A DNA stretch of 64,000 nucleotides from Marchantia polymorpha subsp. ruderalis (Eukaryota; Streptophyta; Marchantiopsida; Marchantiales; Marchantiaceae): contig AP031357.1 of NCBI GenBank assembly GCA_037833965.1, forward strand, positions 23,766,001-23,830,000, written 5' to 3'. The first letter of the stretch is position 1. The number at the start of each line of letters is the position of its first letter. The position numbers and the translations under genes were made by a program. Below the pieces are notes generated by a model, which was not told where the DNA came from, made no database searches, and saw only the letters and a program-made list of their open reading frames with translations. Below, piece after piece: positions 11,981-22,900 of the stretch.

Positions 11981-14900
11981 ATGGCACATCGTACAGGGCA
12001 TTTGAAGGATTCCACTGGACTTCAATCAGCTGTTACTTAGGTTCGCGTGAAAGTTTGCAGCTCGCTGATCGTCGTGCTGAGATTCAACCTCCTCTAATGT
12101 TTTACAGAAAATATTTTCCAACGGGAGGTACAGATTTACCGGAGATCCACCATCTGGTCCTCGACCTTCACAATGTAGCAATCAGTGTGTGCAGTGTTCT
12201 GATTCACAGGAAGTTTTCTATGAATCTTCCTCTGACTCAGAAAGATTCATGGGGACTTTCTCATCAAAGTGGTTGTTGATCTGCTTCATGCTGTTCAGAT
12301 ACGAAGAATATCAGTTCCGGTCCACAGCCAGCCGCAAGAAATGGGAGAGAGCTCCGAGGAAGAACGTGCACGCCCATCCCATGATCATCGCCAGGAGCGT
12401 TATTGATTTCCTGGGACGAGGACCTTAAAGGGATTCCAACAACGCCTCCACTGAAGTGGGAACCGGGATTCACCCCACTGATCTAGAATCTTCCCCGAGT
12501 CTCGCAATCCCTCTCAGGCTACACCACAGAATCAGCTTTGTATTTAAAGTTCCTCGGCCAAATCCAAAGTCCGTTGATCCACATCCATACTTTCACTCCG
12601 CTTCCGGTACACTTGCATGTCGAGCCGATCACTTTCACTAGGAAACTGTTTCGGCAGAAGCAGCACATGCTGATTATCTTCCGTACTGGGAAACTGAGAG
12701 AACCTCCTTTAGAAAAAAAAATTTATTCACTTGGAGGTTCAAAAGGTGCAACATAAAGGAAGATGACGTTTTCCTGAAGAAAGTAGCTGAAGTGAAAAGT
12801 GGAGTGAAACGCTGCAGATATTAATAATATTATTTTTTTGAATCTGATTCAGCTCCCTGAAGTTGTGGACGTGATGCAGACAGGACATGAAGCGCTTTTG
12901 TAAAGCAGAAGACAGAGAGATACTGGGGAGCGTTGTGTGTTGCACAGGGGACTGGTAGCTGGGGAAGTCCGAGGGCTGCAAGCGCAGATCGGAGATAACA
13001 TTTTGCAGGCGGTAGAACTGTGAGGCAAAAGCTTTCATGTCGCCATGGAACCACTGACCCGATGGCACTAGACATAGCGTGTCGAGCGATGTCTACACGT
13101 GTCCTTCCGTGGGGCGTGTTTATGGCCATTACTGCTCGCCATGGTGCACAATCTCTCGATTTCTGAGGGGCTTCCTTTCATGTCGAATTCTCTCATGTCA
13201 GAGTTTTCTCTAGATCTCCTGTGCATTTGGGATTGTCTGACACGCCCTGTATCTGCTGAGGCACTGCGGCTGTCGTAACAGCAGCAGAGCTTCACGACAG
13301 TAAGGGATGCTAAGCTCTAATTGAGCTGGATGTCCGGAAACGGTTTCTATGTGGACCGTCACAAATTCGTCGATACTCTGCAGATTCCTACTTTCAGGGA
13401 CTATACTTTGAGATTGCACCCTACAGATCACTTGTGTAAAAGCCAGCCGACTCCATTCTACTCATTTCATTCTCATACTCTATTCATTCTCTCCATTCTG
13501 CCAAATGCTGTAGATGTTCTCAATTTCTATGAGCAGATGGATATGAACGGTGAAATTGCATACGAAATACATGGCGCAGAGAAAAGTGATGTAAAGGCAA
13601 AGATGTTATAACAAGCTCAGAAGATGGAAAATCATTCTACACGCTGCAGAATTTATTGCAGCAAGCAATTTTAAACGTCCATGACAATTACCACATCATT
13701 GGGTGGTTCCGGTGTTTCACGTCAAAAGAGTACAGCTTGCTCTTTCTCCGTACTTGGCATTTGAGGTTGCAAAGCATTGAAATCATTTTATCGAAAGCGG
13801 AAGCCATGAATCGATTCCAAGCAACGAAATGGAGACAGTCTGCGCCTGTGAGTTGATCTCTGCGCTTGTTTGACGGGAAATTGTTCAGTGTCGGATGACT
13901 GATTTCTCCTCTCATCGACTAAGTCAAACGCTCCAATAGAGCTATTTTCAATATAAACGTCAGATTATTTCCACACACAGAGTCACTTCATTTTATTGTC
14001 TGCAGCAAGGAACAAAGATCAAGGTGTCCTGTCCTGTGGCTTCTCCTCGTTGAGAAGAAAGAGTTCAAGCCAGAACCAAAGGGGAGAAAACGCATACACT
14101 CAAGTTGGTGAGCTCTCTCCGATTCTGCTCCAAGAGTGAGAAGCCACGTGTCCACGCGTTTCAATCAGATGGCAAACTCTTCACACAAACTGGTCGATTT
14201 ATTTGAGAAGAAAAAGATATCCAAGCAAACGCTAAGCATTTATGAGAGAACAAGAGACAAGAGGTTCCTGGGGCTAGGAGCTACGTGTACAAAGAGCCAC
14301 CAATCAAAGGAGAAAAGTGTAGACTCTTCACCTCGAAAAGAAACATTAGTTATGTAGGTGAGGGGAGAATCTGATCCTTTTTGAGTGCACTGTATTCCTT
14401 ATGCGGCAGAGAATCTCAAGGCACCTTCAGATTGCGATACTACTATTCGATAACTCGAAAAGCAGCCTCGACATTTCCACTTTTTTGGAGCGTGAAAGGA
14501 TGACACGTGTCCTTTGAGCTTTTGCTCATGCATGTGAGGGGCTCATGAAGTACGTGTTGTAGACATCCATTGCTCGAGAGTGAAGTATTCGGAGTACTCT
14601 TCTGAGTTGTGTATACACCATCTTCATTTTTCTCAAACTCGCAATGTATGTGACCTGTTGAGCTTTACACGTCCTCACTTTAGAAATGAAGACTACGACT
14701 GCTCAGAATGTTTGTGTGTCTGAATCTCTCACTAAGACCGAAAACTTGGACCGAGCTCTCCAATACTCTGTGCAACTTTTTCCAAATATAAGCTAAGCTG
14801 ACCTCGAGCTTGGCGTGTAATGGAGCTATGCAAGGGAGGACTTAGCCGAGATGGTCAAAGTGAAATTTTCTTCACTGGAGTGTGAGTTCCTTCGAATATA

Positions 14901-15240
14901 GCAAAGCTCACAAACAAGCAAGTAGAATCTTGCCCATCAGTTCATACAACGGATGAGGAAGCTCGTTATGGAGTTGCAAAGACTAGTTTATTCCCCGTAC
15001 AATTTTCACCATATGAATAACTAACTGCCTGTACACATTATCCCCAGACCGATCCACTCATTCCATAAATCAGCAAAGCACAGGTTGTGTTGTAACAAGT
15101 TCCAGCTTTGAGGAGCAAGTCCCAATTCATGAAGCTGCTCATGAGGGTAAAACCGTGGAAGTCAGAACATATAAAATTGTTATCCTGCATAACGATGTGG
15201 ATGAGTCAAAGCTGTCTCAGTCTCAAAGCTTCCATGGTCA
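11981..15240. other. Spacer upstream of PHO1 copy B, no gene recognised
   Basis: About 3.3 kb of moderate GC content. Open frames up to about 116 codons occur on both strands and overlap antisense to one another. Translations show no domain signature and no consistent exon chain. A pyrimidine-rich ATTCT-type patch lies near 13455-13503. I see no gene I can support. Confidence 0.45.
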
Positions 15241-15282
15241 AGCGACATGTTGGGCGCCCGAAGTTAAATTGAACGGCGGAAG

Positions 15283-15290
15283 GAATATTC
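15283..15290 (+). promoter_or_regulatory. P1BS motif (GNATATNC) upstream of PHO1 copy B
   Basis: GAATATTC matches the PHR1-binding consensus GNATATNC, which mediates phosphate-starvation induction in land plants. It lies about 313 bp upstream of the predicted TATA box and 1.1 kb upstream of the copy B start codon. The motif is expected by chance about once per 4 kb, so position is the main argument. Confidence 0.45.
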
Positions 15291-15565
15291 GTGAGCTATA
15301 AGAACAGCAATCAGCACATCTATACTCACCGACAAAACGAGTCGCGGAAATCTGAGCATTGGCTAAAACGAACTTGCTTGGAATCATGTGAACCGGTCTT
15401 GAATCCAAGACGGGAAGAGGTCTCAAATTCGCGAAGGAGGCTTTGAACTCGCGAAGAAAACAGGAGGCCGAGCGGAGGGAGACAAGACCCTTGTTCGAAT
15501 GACCTGACAGATTCCGACATGGCGGTTTGACTGCTGTTCCGATGATGCACAACAGTGGCGGTCGA

Positions 15566-15609
15566 CACGTGGGCACGTGCGTCAGGGAACCCAGACTGAC
15601 ACTATAAAT
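15566..15609 (+). promoter_or_regulatory. Predicted core promoter of PHO1 copy B: twin G-box and TATA box
   Basis: Two CACGTG G-boxes (15566-15571 and 15574-15579) stand 8 bp apart, start to start. A TATAAAT box follows at 15603-15609. The G-box to TATA spacing of about 25-30 bp and the orientation towards copy B fit a plant core promoter. G-boxes bind bZIP and bHLH factors. The predicted transcript start would be near 15635, giving a leader of about 760 nt if unspliced. Transcript data would be needed to place it exactly. Confidence 0.5.
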
Positions 15610-15679
15610 CGAAGGTACTCATCACAAGACGATCAATACGAGCACTCATCATAATCTCCCTCCTTTCGGAAGGCGCCAG

Positions 15680-15783
15680 ATGCACTTGGGGCCCCCGAGA
15701 CGGAGTTTATAATGCTCCAGTTCCACGTACTCGCGGAAGCAGCTGTGGCTGCAGCTCGCAGCTCGACGTTCGCAGCTCAGTGA
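15680..15783 (+). other. Two overlapping upstream ORFs (10 and 23 codons) in the presumed copy B leader
   Basis: uORF1 is ATG 15680 to TAA 15712 (10 aa). uORF2 is ATG 15712 to TGA 15783 (23 aa). They share one base in a TAATG stop-start overlap, which could allow reinitiation. They are the first ATGs after the predicted promoter. This assumes an unspliced leader from about 15635. Confidence 0.45.
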
Positions 15784-16188
15784 TTGGAAGAATATCTCGA
15801 GCTGCGCTCTCTGTAGCCATCCAGTGTTGTACGCGTCGGTTGCAGACCTTCAACACGGCTTGTCCACACGAACATCAACCGCCGGGTCTCAGACTCTCAC
15901 TGGTGGGTGCTCGACATCTTCTCGCAGTTTTGTTCATCCGCTCGAGGTTTCCTTTCGTGGAGCCGCAGGCTTCGACCCTCGTCCTGCTGCAGGTCCATTG
16001 TTCTCAGCGCAATTGCTCGCTTGGATCCACATTGCTGAGCTCACGTTCACGTCGAAAAGGGTGTCGACTGCAGCTCTAGAGTGATCAGACTCTTAAAATT
16101 AAGAGCTCGGGTAGAAGAGCAACGCAAACGGTGAAATTGCAGCAGTTTCGCTTTCATCGGTGGGAGGTTCAGTAGCCAACTACAGAGA

Positions 16189-16260
16189 ATGCCGCAGAGG
16201 ATATTGGGGGCTGGAAACAAGTCAGGAATCGTTGGGTTGCTGAATCTAGTGATCAAGTAA
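16189..16260 (+). other. Third upstream ORF (23 codons) in the presumed copy B leader
   Basis: ATG 16189 to TAA 16260, 137 bp before the main start. No other ATG occurs between 15784 and 16188 or between 16261 and 16397, so scanning ribosomes would meet only the two upstream ORFs at 15680-15783 and this one. Whether this segment stays in the mature leader is unknown. Confidence 0.45.
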
Positions 16261-16397
16261 TTCGACCCGGCCACAATATTGACCCAGCCGCCTGCAAACG
16301 AAGATTCCACGGGTTTCAAGTTTTGTCCGACTTTACAGTCAGACGATCAGTCACTCCAGTATCGCAGCCCGGACGAAGCTGTGAGTGAGTTGCCGAG

Positions 16398-19300
16398 ATG
16401 GTTAAGTTTGCGAGGCAGCTGGAAGCGCAGCTGGTGCCCGAATGGGGGGCAGCTTATGTGAACTACAAATTGCTGAAGAAGGAAGTGAAGCGAGCGAAGG
16501 AGCAACCGAGAGGCTACTGCTACGTGGACGTGAAGCCCGAAATATACTTCTCGGGTCCGGTCGATGATCCCGTCCTAGCAGCAGATGCCTTGCCCATGTC
16601 ATCAGCAGCAGATCCACCACACCCAGCCGTCCCTTCTCTGGTTCGCAGCATGTCTCGTGTTCATGAATCTTTCAGAACTTTGGTGCACACCACTGGAACC
16701 GCAGCAGCACATGCCTTGAGGAGCAAGTCCGCCAAACGGAAATGTCCCAGGGATCCCATCCAGGTTCACACGCAACTCATGCCACGCACATCTGAAAACC
16801 GAATCAGCAGGAAAAATGGAAGATTAGACAGACTTTGGACGACTTTGGGAGAGCTGTACTGCATCTGAATCATCGTTTGCCGAGTGTAGTGCAGGCTTGG
16901 TTCTAAAGCCGTCCGGGTTTTTTAATCGTGCAGGTACGTCGATTGGATGGGGAGCACTACGAGACCGTGCTGCAGGAGACTTTCGGCAACATGGAATCTG
17001 CGAAAATATTTTTTGCGAGACTGGACTCCGAGTTGAACAAGGTCAACCACTTCTACATGGAAAAGGAACGAGAGTTCGTGGAGCACGCCCAGACTCTCGA
17101 GAAGCAAATGCAGGGGCTCCTGGACACACGTCGAGTTCTCGAAGACAACATTTCCTCCTCATCCTCGAACAATCCGTCTCTCCCACGTCAGGACTCGTCG
17201 AGTCGGTCTGTGGACGAGAAAGACGCTTCTTCGAACCCATTGTTCCGGCTCCTTTCTCTTCCAGCCCCAATAGTGCTGGGTACGTCACAATAGTTGCAAA
17301 TCGGAACTCAGAACTGTATTTGATGGAATCATCGTCGTAGACTATCCAATGATGCGGTAAAATATATTTAAGGAGCTCCACAAGAACTCAAGGACTTACA
17401 GTTGGCTGCACTGTCTATCTGTAGATGAAGATTTGGAGGCTGGCGATACGACACAGGCTGCATGTCCGGAGAAGGAGCCGCATAATCAGGACAGCAATGT
17501 GAGGTCCAAGAAGTCGGCAATCGCTCCGGTTCCTTCAGCTGAGGCAGAGTCTCTCGATGACGCTGCTGCGATCGGTTCCAGAACGCCGGATCGCCAGATG
17601 ATGATGAAGATAAAAATTCCTCTGACCACTCCGAGCGATGCCCTCTCGGCCTTGACGCAGACTTTGAGAGAAAAGCAACAGGCCGGCAAAGACAGCCCGG
17701 ACAAGGATCTCGTCGAGTCCCAGAATTTGCTGGATAAGAAAAAAATCAATGCTGCCGAGAAAATGCTCCGCAACGCTTTCGTCGAGTACTATCGTGGTCT
17801 GAACATGCTCAAAAACTACAGGTAACAATAATCGGTCCTCGACGATACAACAAGCCATGAACGCTTGAACCGTCGACACCAGTGATGATCTACATCGTGA
17901 GATTGATTGATGAGAGCTATCTCTTCCCGAGAGCTTCCGAGTAAAGCAGTTATCGTGACGTTTATGCTATCTTTAGGATTCTCGACTTCGGCCGATGATC
18001 TGATCTGTGTTTGGTTTCGTTGCGTGCCACAGCTCCTTGAACTTGACAGCCTTCGCCAAAATCCTCAAAAAATACGACAAGGTAGGATTCAGTAGGGAGT
18101 AAGTGATTTTCTTATGATCTGAGTTCAGTTTTGACAGTTTGTTTCCTCGACATGTCTGGGTCACAGTTCGTGCGCAGTCAGTAGCTGGATGGATGGATAT
18201 ATAGATACATAGAGAGGGCCGCACTCTATCTCGAATTGGACGAAACGGAATTGGAGACAGAGCGACTGGATTTGTTTAGCAGAATTTTGATTGGATTGTG
18301 CTGCAACTAATTATGGATCCTGATCAGGTCACGGGACAACGTACCTTGCCCATCTACATAAAGGCCGTCGAGACGTCCTACTTCAATACTTCTGATAAGG
18401 TCAGTAAATGTGCGCATGGCTTCGTTGTGCTGAATGCGTTCATAAATACGAGGCAGATTGGAGAAGGTTTTAGGCCAGAAATGATATTGCGATGCTTTAT
18501 CGTGAGCTGAGAGAAGGGAAGGGTAGAAAAGCGACATGACGGTCAACTTTCCACGTGCAGATTCTCAAATTAATAGAGAAGGTGGAGACATTATTCGCCA
18601 ACTTTTTCACGGGCCACAATCGAAGAAAGGCGATGATGAGTCTCAGGCCTCGGCGCAGAAAGTCTTCTCACGCAGTGACCTTCTTTTTGGGTGAGTCCCA
18701 GATCCCGTCCTCATTGAGTCAATCATTGTCGGACCGCTCTGGCTCGCTCACTCGAGTCCTTCACTACCTATGGCGTGAGTCACATCTGCAGCAATGGAAT
18801 TCATGTCAACGTCAACCCGAGAAAACATTCCTCGACCTTCGATCCTCGCTGAGCTGAGCTGAAAGTGAAACATTCTTGACAGTAAAGTCAGTGCACCCGT
18901 GGTTCGATTTACATACTGTACATGCTAAACTTTGGCCATGTCATGATCGTTCCCCTTGCAGGTCTATTCAGTGGAGGCTCGCTCGCTTTACTAGCCGTGT
19001 TTGCAATCCTACTGGACCTCATGCTCCCTGACTACAACACGCCCAGCGATGAGGAACGAGATCCAGAGGAGAGTGTCCCTCACGGCATATACCTCAAGAC
19101 TATATTCCCAGTTTTCAGGTATGGCGGTGAAACTTCATTTTCAGCATTTTAGAAGAATAAGAAACTAATCTTGGTTTGGGCTGGCTACTGAAGGCCAAGC
19201 AGGATATCGATTTGGGGACATGGAGGTTTGAAGGCCTGGCTGAAGATGATGACTTAATGGCTCGATTTGATGTGTGTGCTCGATTGTAGCGTGGCGGCGC

Positions 19301-21250
19301 TCATACTCATACACATGTACATGTATGGAGCGAACCTATACTTCTGGAGTCGAATGCGGATCAATTATGCCTTCGTCTTCGAGTTCAAGCAATTGACGGA
19401 GCTCCACCATCGGGAAGTTCTCATGACTGCGTCGATTCTCACGACCGTGCTTCTCTCAGCTATGGTGGGCCATCTGGCGCTTCACTCCATGTCCGACTCT
19501 CCATCTGTCGACCTCATTCCCCTCGGGGTGATCGCGGTGAGTTCTTTGCCTCAGGCGAAGGTTGATTCTTGCTCCTCTGATTTCCATTGGTGTCACTCGA
19601 GCGACGACGATTCCTGCAAGTGCTTGTGGTTTCTGTGAAAAGCGATGCAAATTCTTGTGACCGACCGCCAGCGGTGCAGGCATTCGACTGACTTTGTTCA
19701 TTCTCTGCTTCGTTGGTTTCTCAGCTCTTAGTGGCGTTGCTCTTTTTCCCTTTAAACATATTTTACCGAAGCAGCAGAGTCTTCCTACTCACATGCTTGC
19801 TCCACTGCCTCTGGGCCCCGTTGTACAAGGTGAGATTTGTCCCTTCTTGGAGGTGAAGAAGCTTAAATTTTATTCCACTGAAAGGTCATGCAGTTAGTCA
19901 GATTTGACATCTCTTAGTTGCAAGCAGCACATTTGGAATCGACTCTCAGTCTTACGAAGTTCATGGAAAGTCAATTTCTAAAGAGCTATTTTCTTATGGT
20001 TCAGGTGGTGTTGGCAGACTTCTTCCTGGCCGACCAGATGACTAGCCAGGTAACGGACGAGGTCGCAATGCAAACATTTCATAAGCTGGATGGGCAATAT
20101 GTTCAACTTCATTATAAACTTCGTGTGGAATTGTTTTGAAGCATTTCGATCTGACATTCTGACATTTTGGGGCTATACGGCAGGTACCGATGCTGAGAAA
20201 TCTGCAGTACGTGACTTGCTACTACTTCGGGAGCTTCTTCACAGAGGGAGATGCTGATTCCTGCTTGGACAACGATCAGTACAAAGGATTGACTTATCTC
20301 ATGTCACTGCTACCTTACTGGTGGCGATTCATGCAGGTCAGGCACTACTCTGCCACATGAATATGTTTGGGCTCATTTCTCAGATTAATTTTGTCCTCGA
20401 AATCCTGAGAGGTTCACATCAGCGTTCTCACATTCTGCTCGGTGTCTGCAGTGCGTCAGACGATTTGTGGACGAGGCTGATCAAAATCACCTCAAAAACG
20501 CAGCCAAGTATTTCTCGGCGATGTTGGCGGTGGCTCTGAGAATCCAGCACGGGAGAGATGGATCTGCAGTATGGTCCGTGCTGTTCATCTCCGTGTCCAC
20601 TGCTGCGACGGCTTATCAAATCTACTGGGATCTTGTCATCGACTGGGGTCTGCTCCGGCGAGACTCCTCCAACAAATGGCTTCGAGATAATCTCATCATG
20701 CCCAAGAAAAAATACATTTACTTCATTTCCATGGCAAGTATCTTATTTTTGCTCCTCCATATTATCGTCATCGACATTTTACGAGAGTTTTAAGCACTAA
20801 AACCCGAAATCTTAGGCTTCGAGGTTATCAGAATCATCCACAGTTCGAACAGAGACTGTATCCAAAGGTAGTAAGAAGGTGGCAGGATGAGTGACATGTG
20901 TTTCCCACTCTCTGCAGATTTTGAACGTGATATTGAGACTGGCCTGGTTACAATCGATCGTACGCTTCCGATTCGGTCAAATGGACTTCCAAGTAGCTGA
21001 CTTCACGTTTGCTGCGCTGGAAGTGATCCGAAGAGGAATGTGGAATTTCTTCCGGTACGTAAAATCTGTTTTGACAGAAGCTCTTCTCCGATTCCGAGTA
21101 CAGCGATCATTTGGCAGTCCTCTGACGATGAATTTTCTCGTACTGCTGATGCCCCACAGGATCGAGAACGAGCATCTGAACAACGTCGGCAAGTACAGAG
21201 CGACGAAAACGGTGCCCCTGCCCTTCGAGGACCCTGCACGTGACGACTGA
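16398..21250 (+). CDS. PHO1-like: PHO1-family SPX-EXS phosphate exporter, copy B (complete, 14 exons, 858 aa)
   Basis: Exons: 16398-16763, 16934-17279, 17425-17821, 18033-18081, 18328-18399, 18561-18690, 18962-19118, 19290-19536, 19725-19829, 20005-20049, 20184-20336, 20452-20733, 20918-21054 and 21160-21250. The joined frame is 2577 nt with no internal stop. The start is the SPX N-terminus [16 protein letters not shown], with [14 protein letters not shown] directly after it; these Tyr/Lys residues form the phosphate/inositol-pyrophosphate pocket in SPX proteins. The last SPX helix (KILKKYDK, residues 379-386) supplies the other lysines. Between them lies a long serine- and acid-rich insert (exon 3). 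Membrane helices start near residue 454 and EXS motifs run to about 829 ([35 protein letters not shown]). The role inferred from the family is phosphate efflux. Intron 12 uses a GC donor. Confidence 0.96.
20734..20917 (+). other. GC-AG intron (intron 12 of PHO1 copy B)
   Basis: Exon 12 ends ATG at 20733 and the intron starts GCAAGT instead of GTAAGT. The acceptor is CTGCAG at 20917. Exon length (282 bp) and protein sequence match copies A and C, which have GT at the same site. The donor context ATG|GCAAGT is the strong consensus usual for plant GC-AG introns. Confidence 0.85.
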
Positions 21251-21445
21251 CGGAGTTGAACGTCTCGTCGCACCGGTCTCCACCGTCGGACCGACGCCCG
21301 TCCGAAGCAGCCCACGCTCCAAGTTCCACGTCACTCCCCGCGCGCGAGAGGAATGCGCTGCACGGAGAGAGCGCGTTCCCGCTGTAAAATATTGCGCCAG
21401 TTCAAAGTGACCGATGGGACTTGGCTTGAGTGCCCGGAGGACAAC

Positions 21446-21719
21446 CGATGATTGTTCTGGATCTGGTCCGCGGATTATTGGTTATTGCTCTATGGGACAC
21501 GTACCTGTGACCTCAGATAGTAGACGTACATTACGATGAGCAAAGTACCGTATATGTACACTCTCTACCTCATGATTTTTATTGGCGGACGATCGGTGAT
21601 AGTTCTGGATCTGGTCCGCCAGTTATAGCTCTGCGGGACACGTACCCGTGACGTTATATAGGAGAAGTACATTACGAAGAGCAAAGTTCCGTACATGTAC
21701 GCTCACTATCTGATGTCAT
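21446..21719. repeat. Direct duplication of about 130 bp just after PHO1 copy B
   Basis: Segments 21446-21576 and 21594-21719 are about 80% alike. Both contain GTTCTGGATCTGGTCCGC, GGGACACGTACC(T/C)GTGAC, GTACATTACGA, GAGCAAAGT and CCGTA(T/C)ATGTAC in the same order. They begin about 195 bp after the stop codon, so they may be in the 3' UTR or terminator region of copy B. Confidence 0.9.
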
Positions 21720-21989
21720 GGCGACAATCATTGTGCGTGTACCGTAATACAGAGTCTAGCTGCTACTTCTCTTACACGCGGCTAGGAATTGGCTGTCAAT
21801 GCGTAGGGTGCCTTGTAGAACATTTATTTAATAAGTTTTGGAAGCTTGGTGCCGAAGGAGCAATATGATTTGTCACAAACAACTTCATAATGAGATGTTA
21901 CATTACCAGGATAAGATTTTTAATTTTCATTTATGCGTTTGATGAGTACGAGTGTGTCGATCTATTGAGTATTGTAGATTACTATGATT

Positions 21990-22900
21990 GACAGTTGGTT
22001 GTTTCTTCACTTTTTTTCATTTTTTGTGATAATATACAAATTATATTTATATGATTACATAATTTATAAAATAAAACTTACAACATCAATCTATTTTTAA
22101 TTTATGTGTATATATTTTTCTTATATACAATTTTTTATTTCTATGTGTATATACGTATAATATCATAATTTGATATTATAAAATAAAATTTAATCATAAA
22201 TTTCTGAACGATTAATATTAAATTTTTTTATCTTATACATAATTATTTATAATATTGAATTTATTAGAACAGTTTTATACGTTATTAGAGAAATAAAATT
22301 ATTTATTCCAACTCGAAATTATTATCAAAAATATAATAGAGTGAGAAATATAATGAATCTAAGATAAAATAATTTCATAAATAATTAAATTGAATCCGGA
22401 TCTTTAATAAACGAGATAAATTTCACATATTAAAAACTCATTACAAACATCTAGCTCAGAAGTACAGAGAATGATATTTTAACTGCAACACAGAAATCTT
22501 TTTAAAGGTTGCTGGCTATGACTCTTTATTTTACATTAATTCATCAGGTCTTTCATACTCACTATAGTTATTTGACCATTCAAAAAAAGAAATGATGTTT
22601 TGTTTTGTTAGACACGAGTTTTGATTATGCGAAGCGTTCCATTTTCATTAGATACTTTCCCAACCAAACTACCAGTATAGTCTAAATTACGTTTCAGAAT
22701 GTCTGATAGCAAAATACATTTTGGTTCTTACGCTGAGAGCAAGATATACGATTCCAGGAAATCTTTTGAGAATTCTAATTTGGTTCAGAATTGTAAAATG
22801 ATTCTTTTAAACTTTACTAATGTAGATCGACCGTAATTCTCTACATTTTATATTTTCTATAATCATATATAAATACATATAAAGTTGAATACGTTCCTCC
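21990..22900. other. AT-rich island downstream of PHO1 copy B
   Basis: Strong A/T enrichment begins about 700 bp past the copy B stop and ends near 22900. There are no open frames of note and no repeat ends. It has the same character as the island at 6.1-7.9 kb, which lies at a similar distance downstream of copy A. Confidence 0.55.

Noticed and set aside
15824..16084. An 86-codon frame in the copy B leader
   Set aside because: Its apparent start is GTG, not ATG, so it is not a normal plant upstream ORF.
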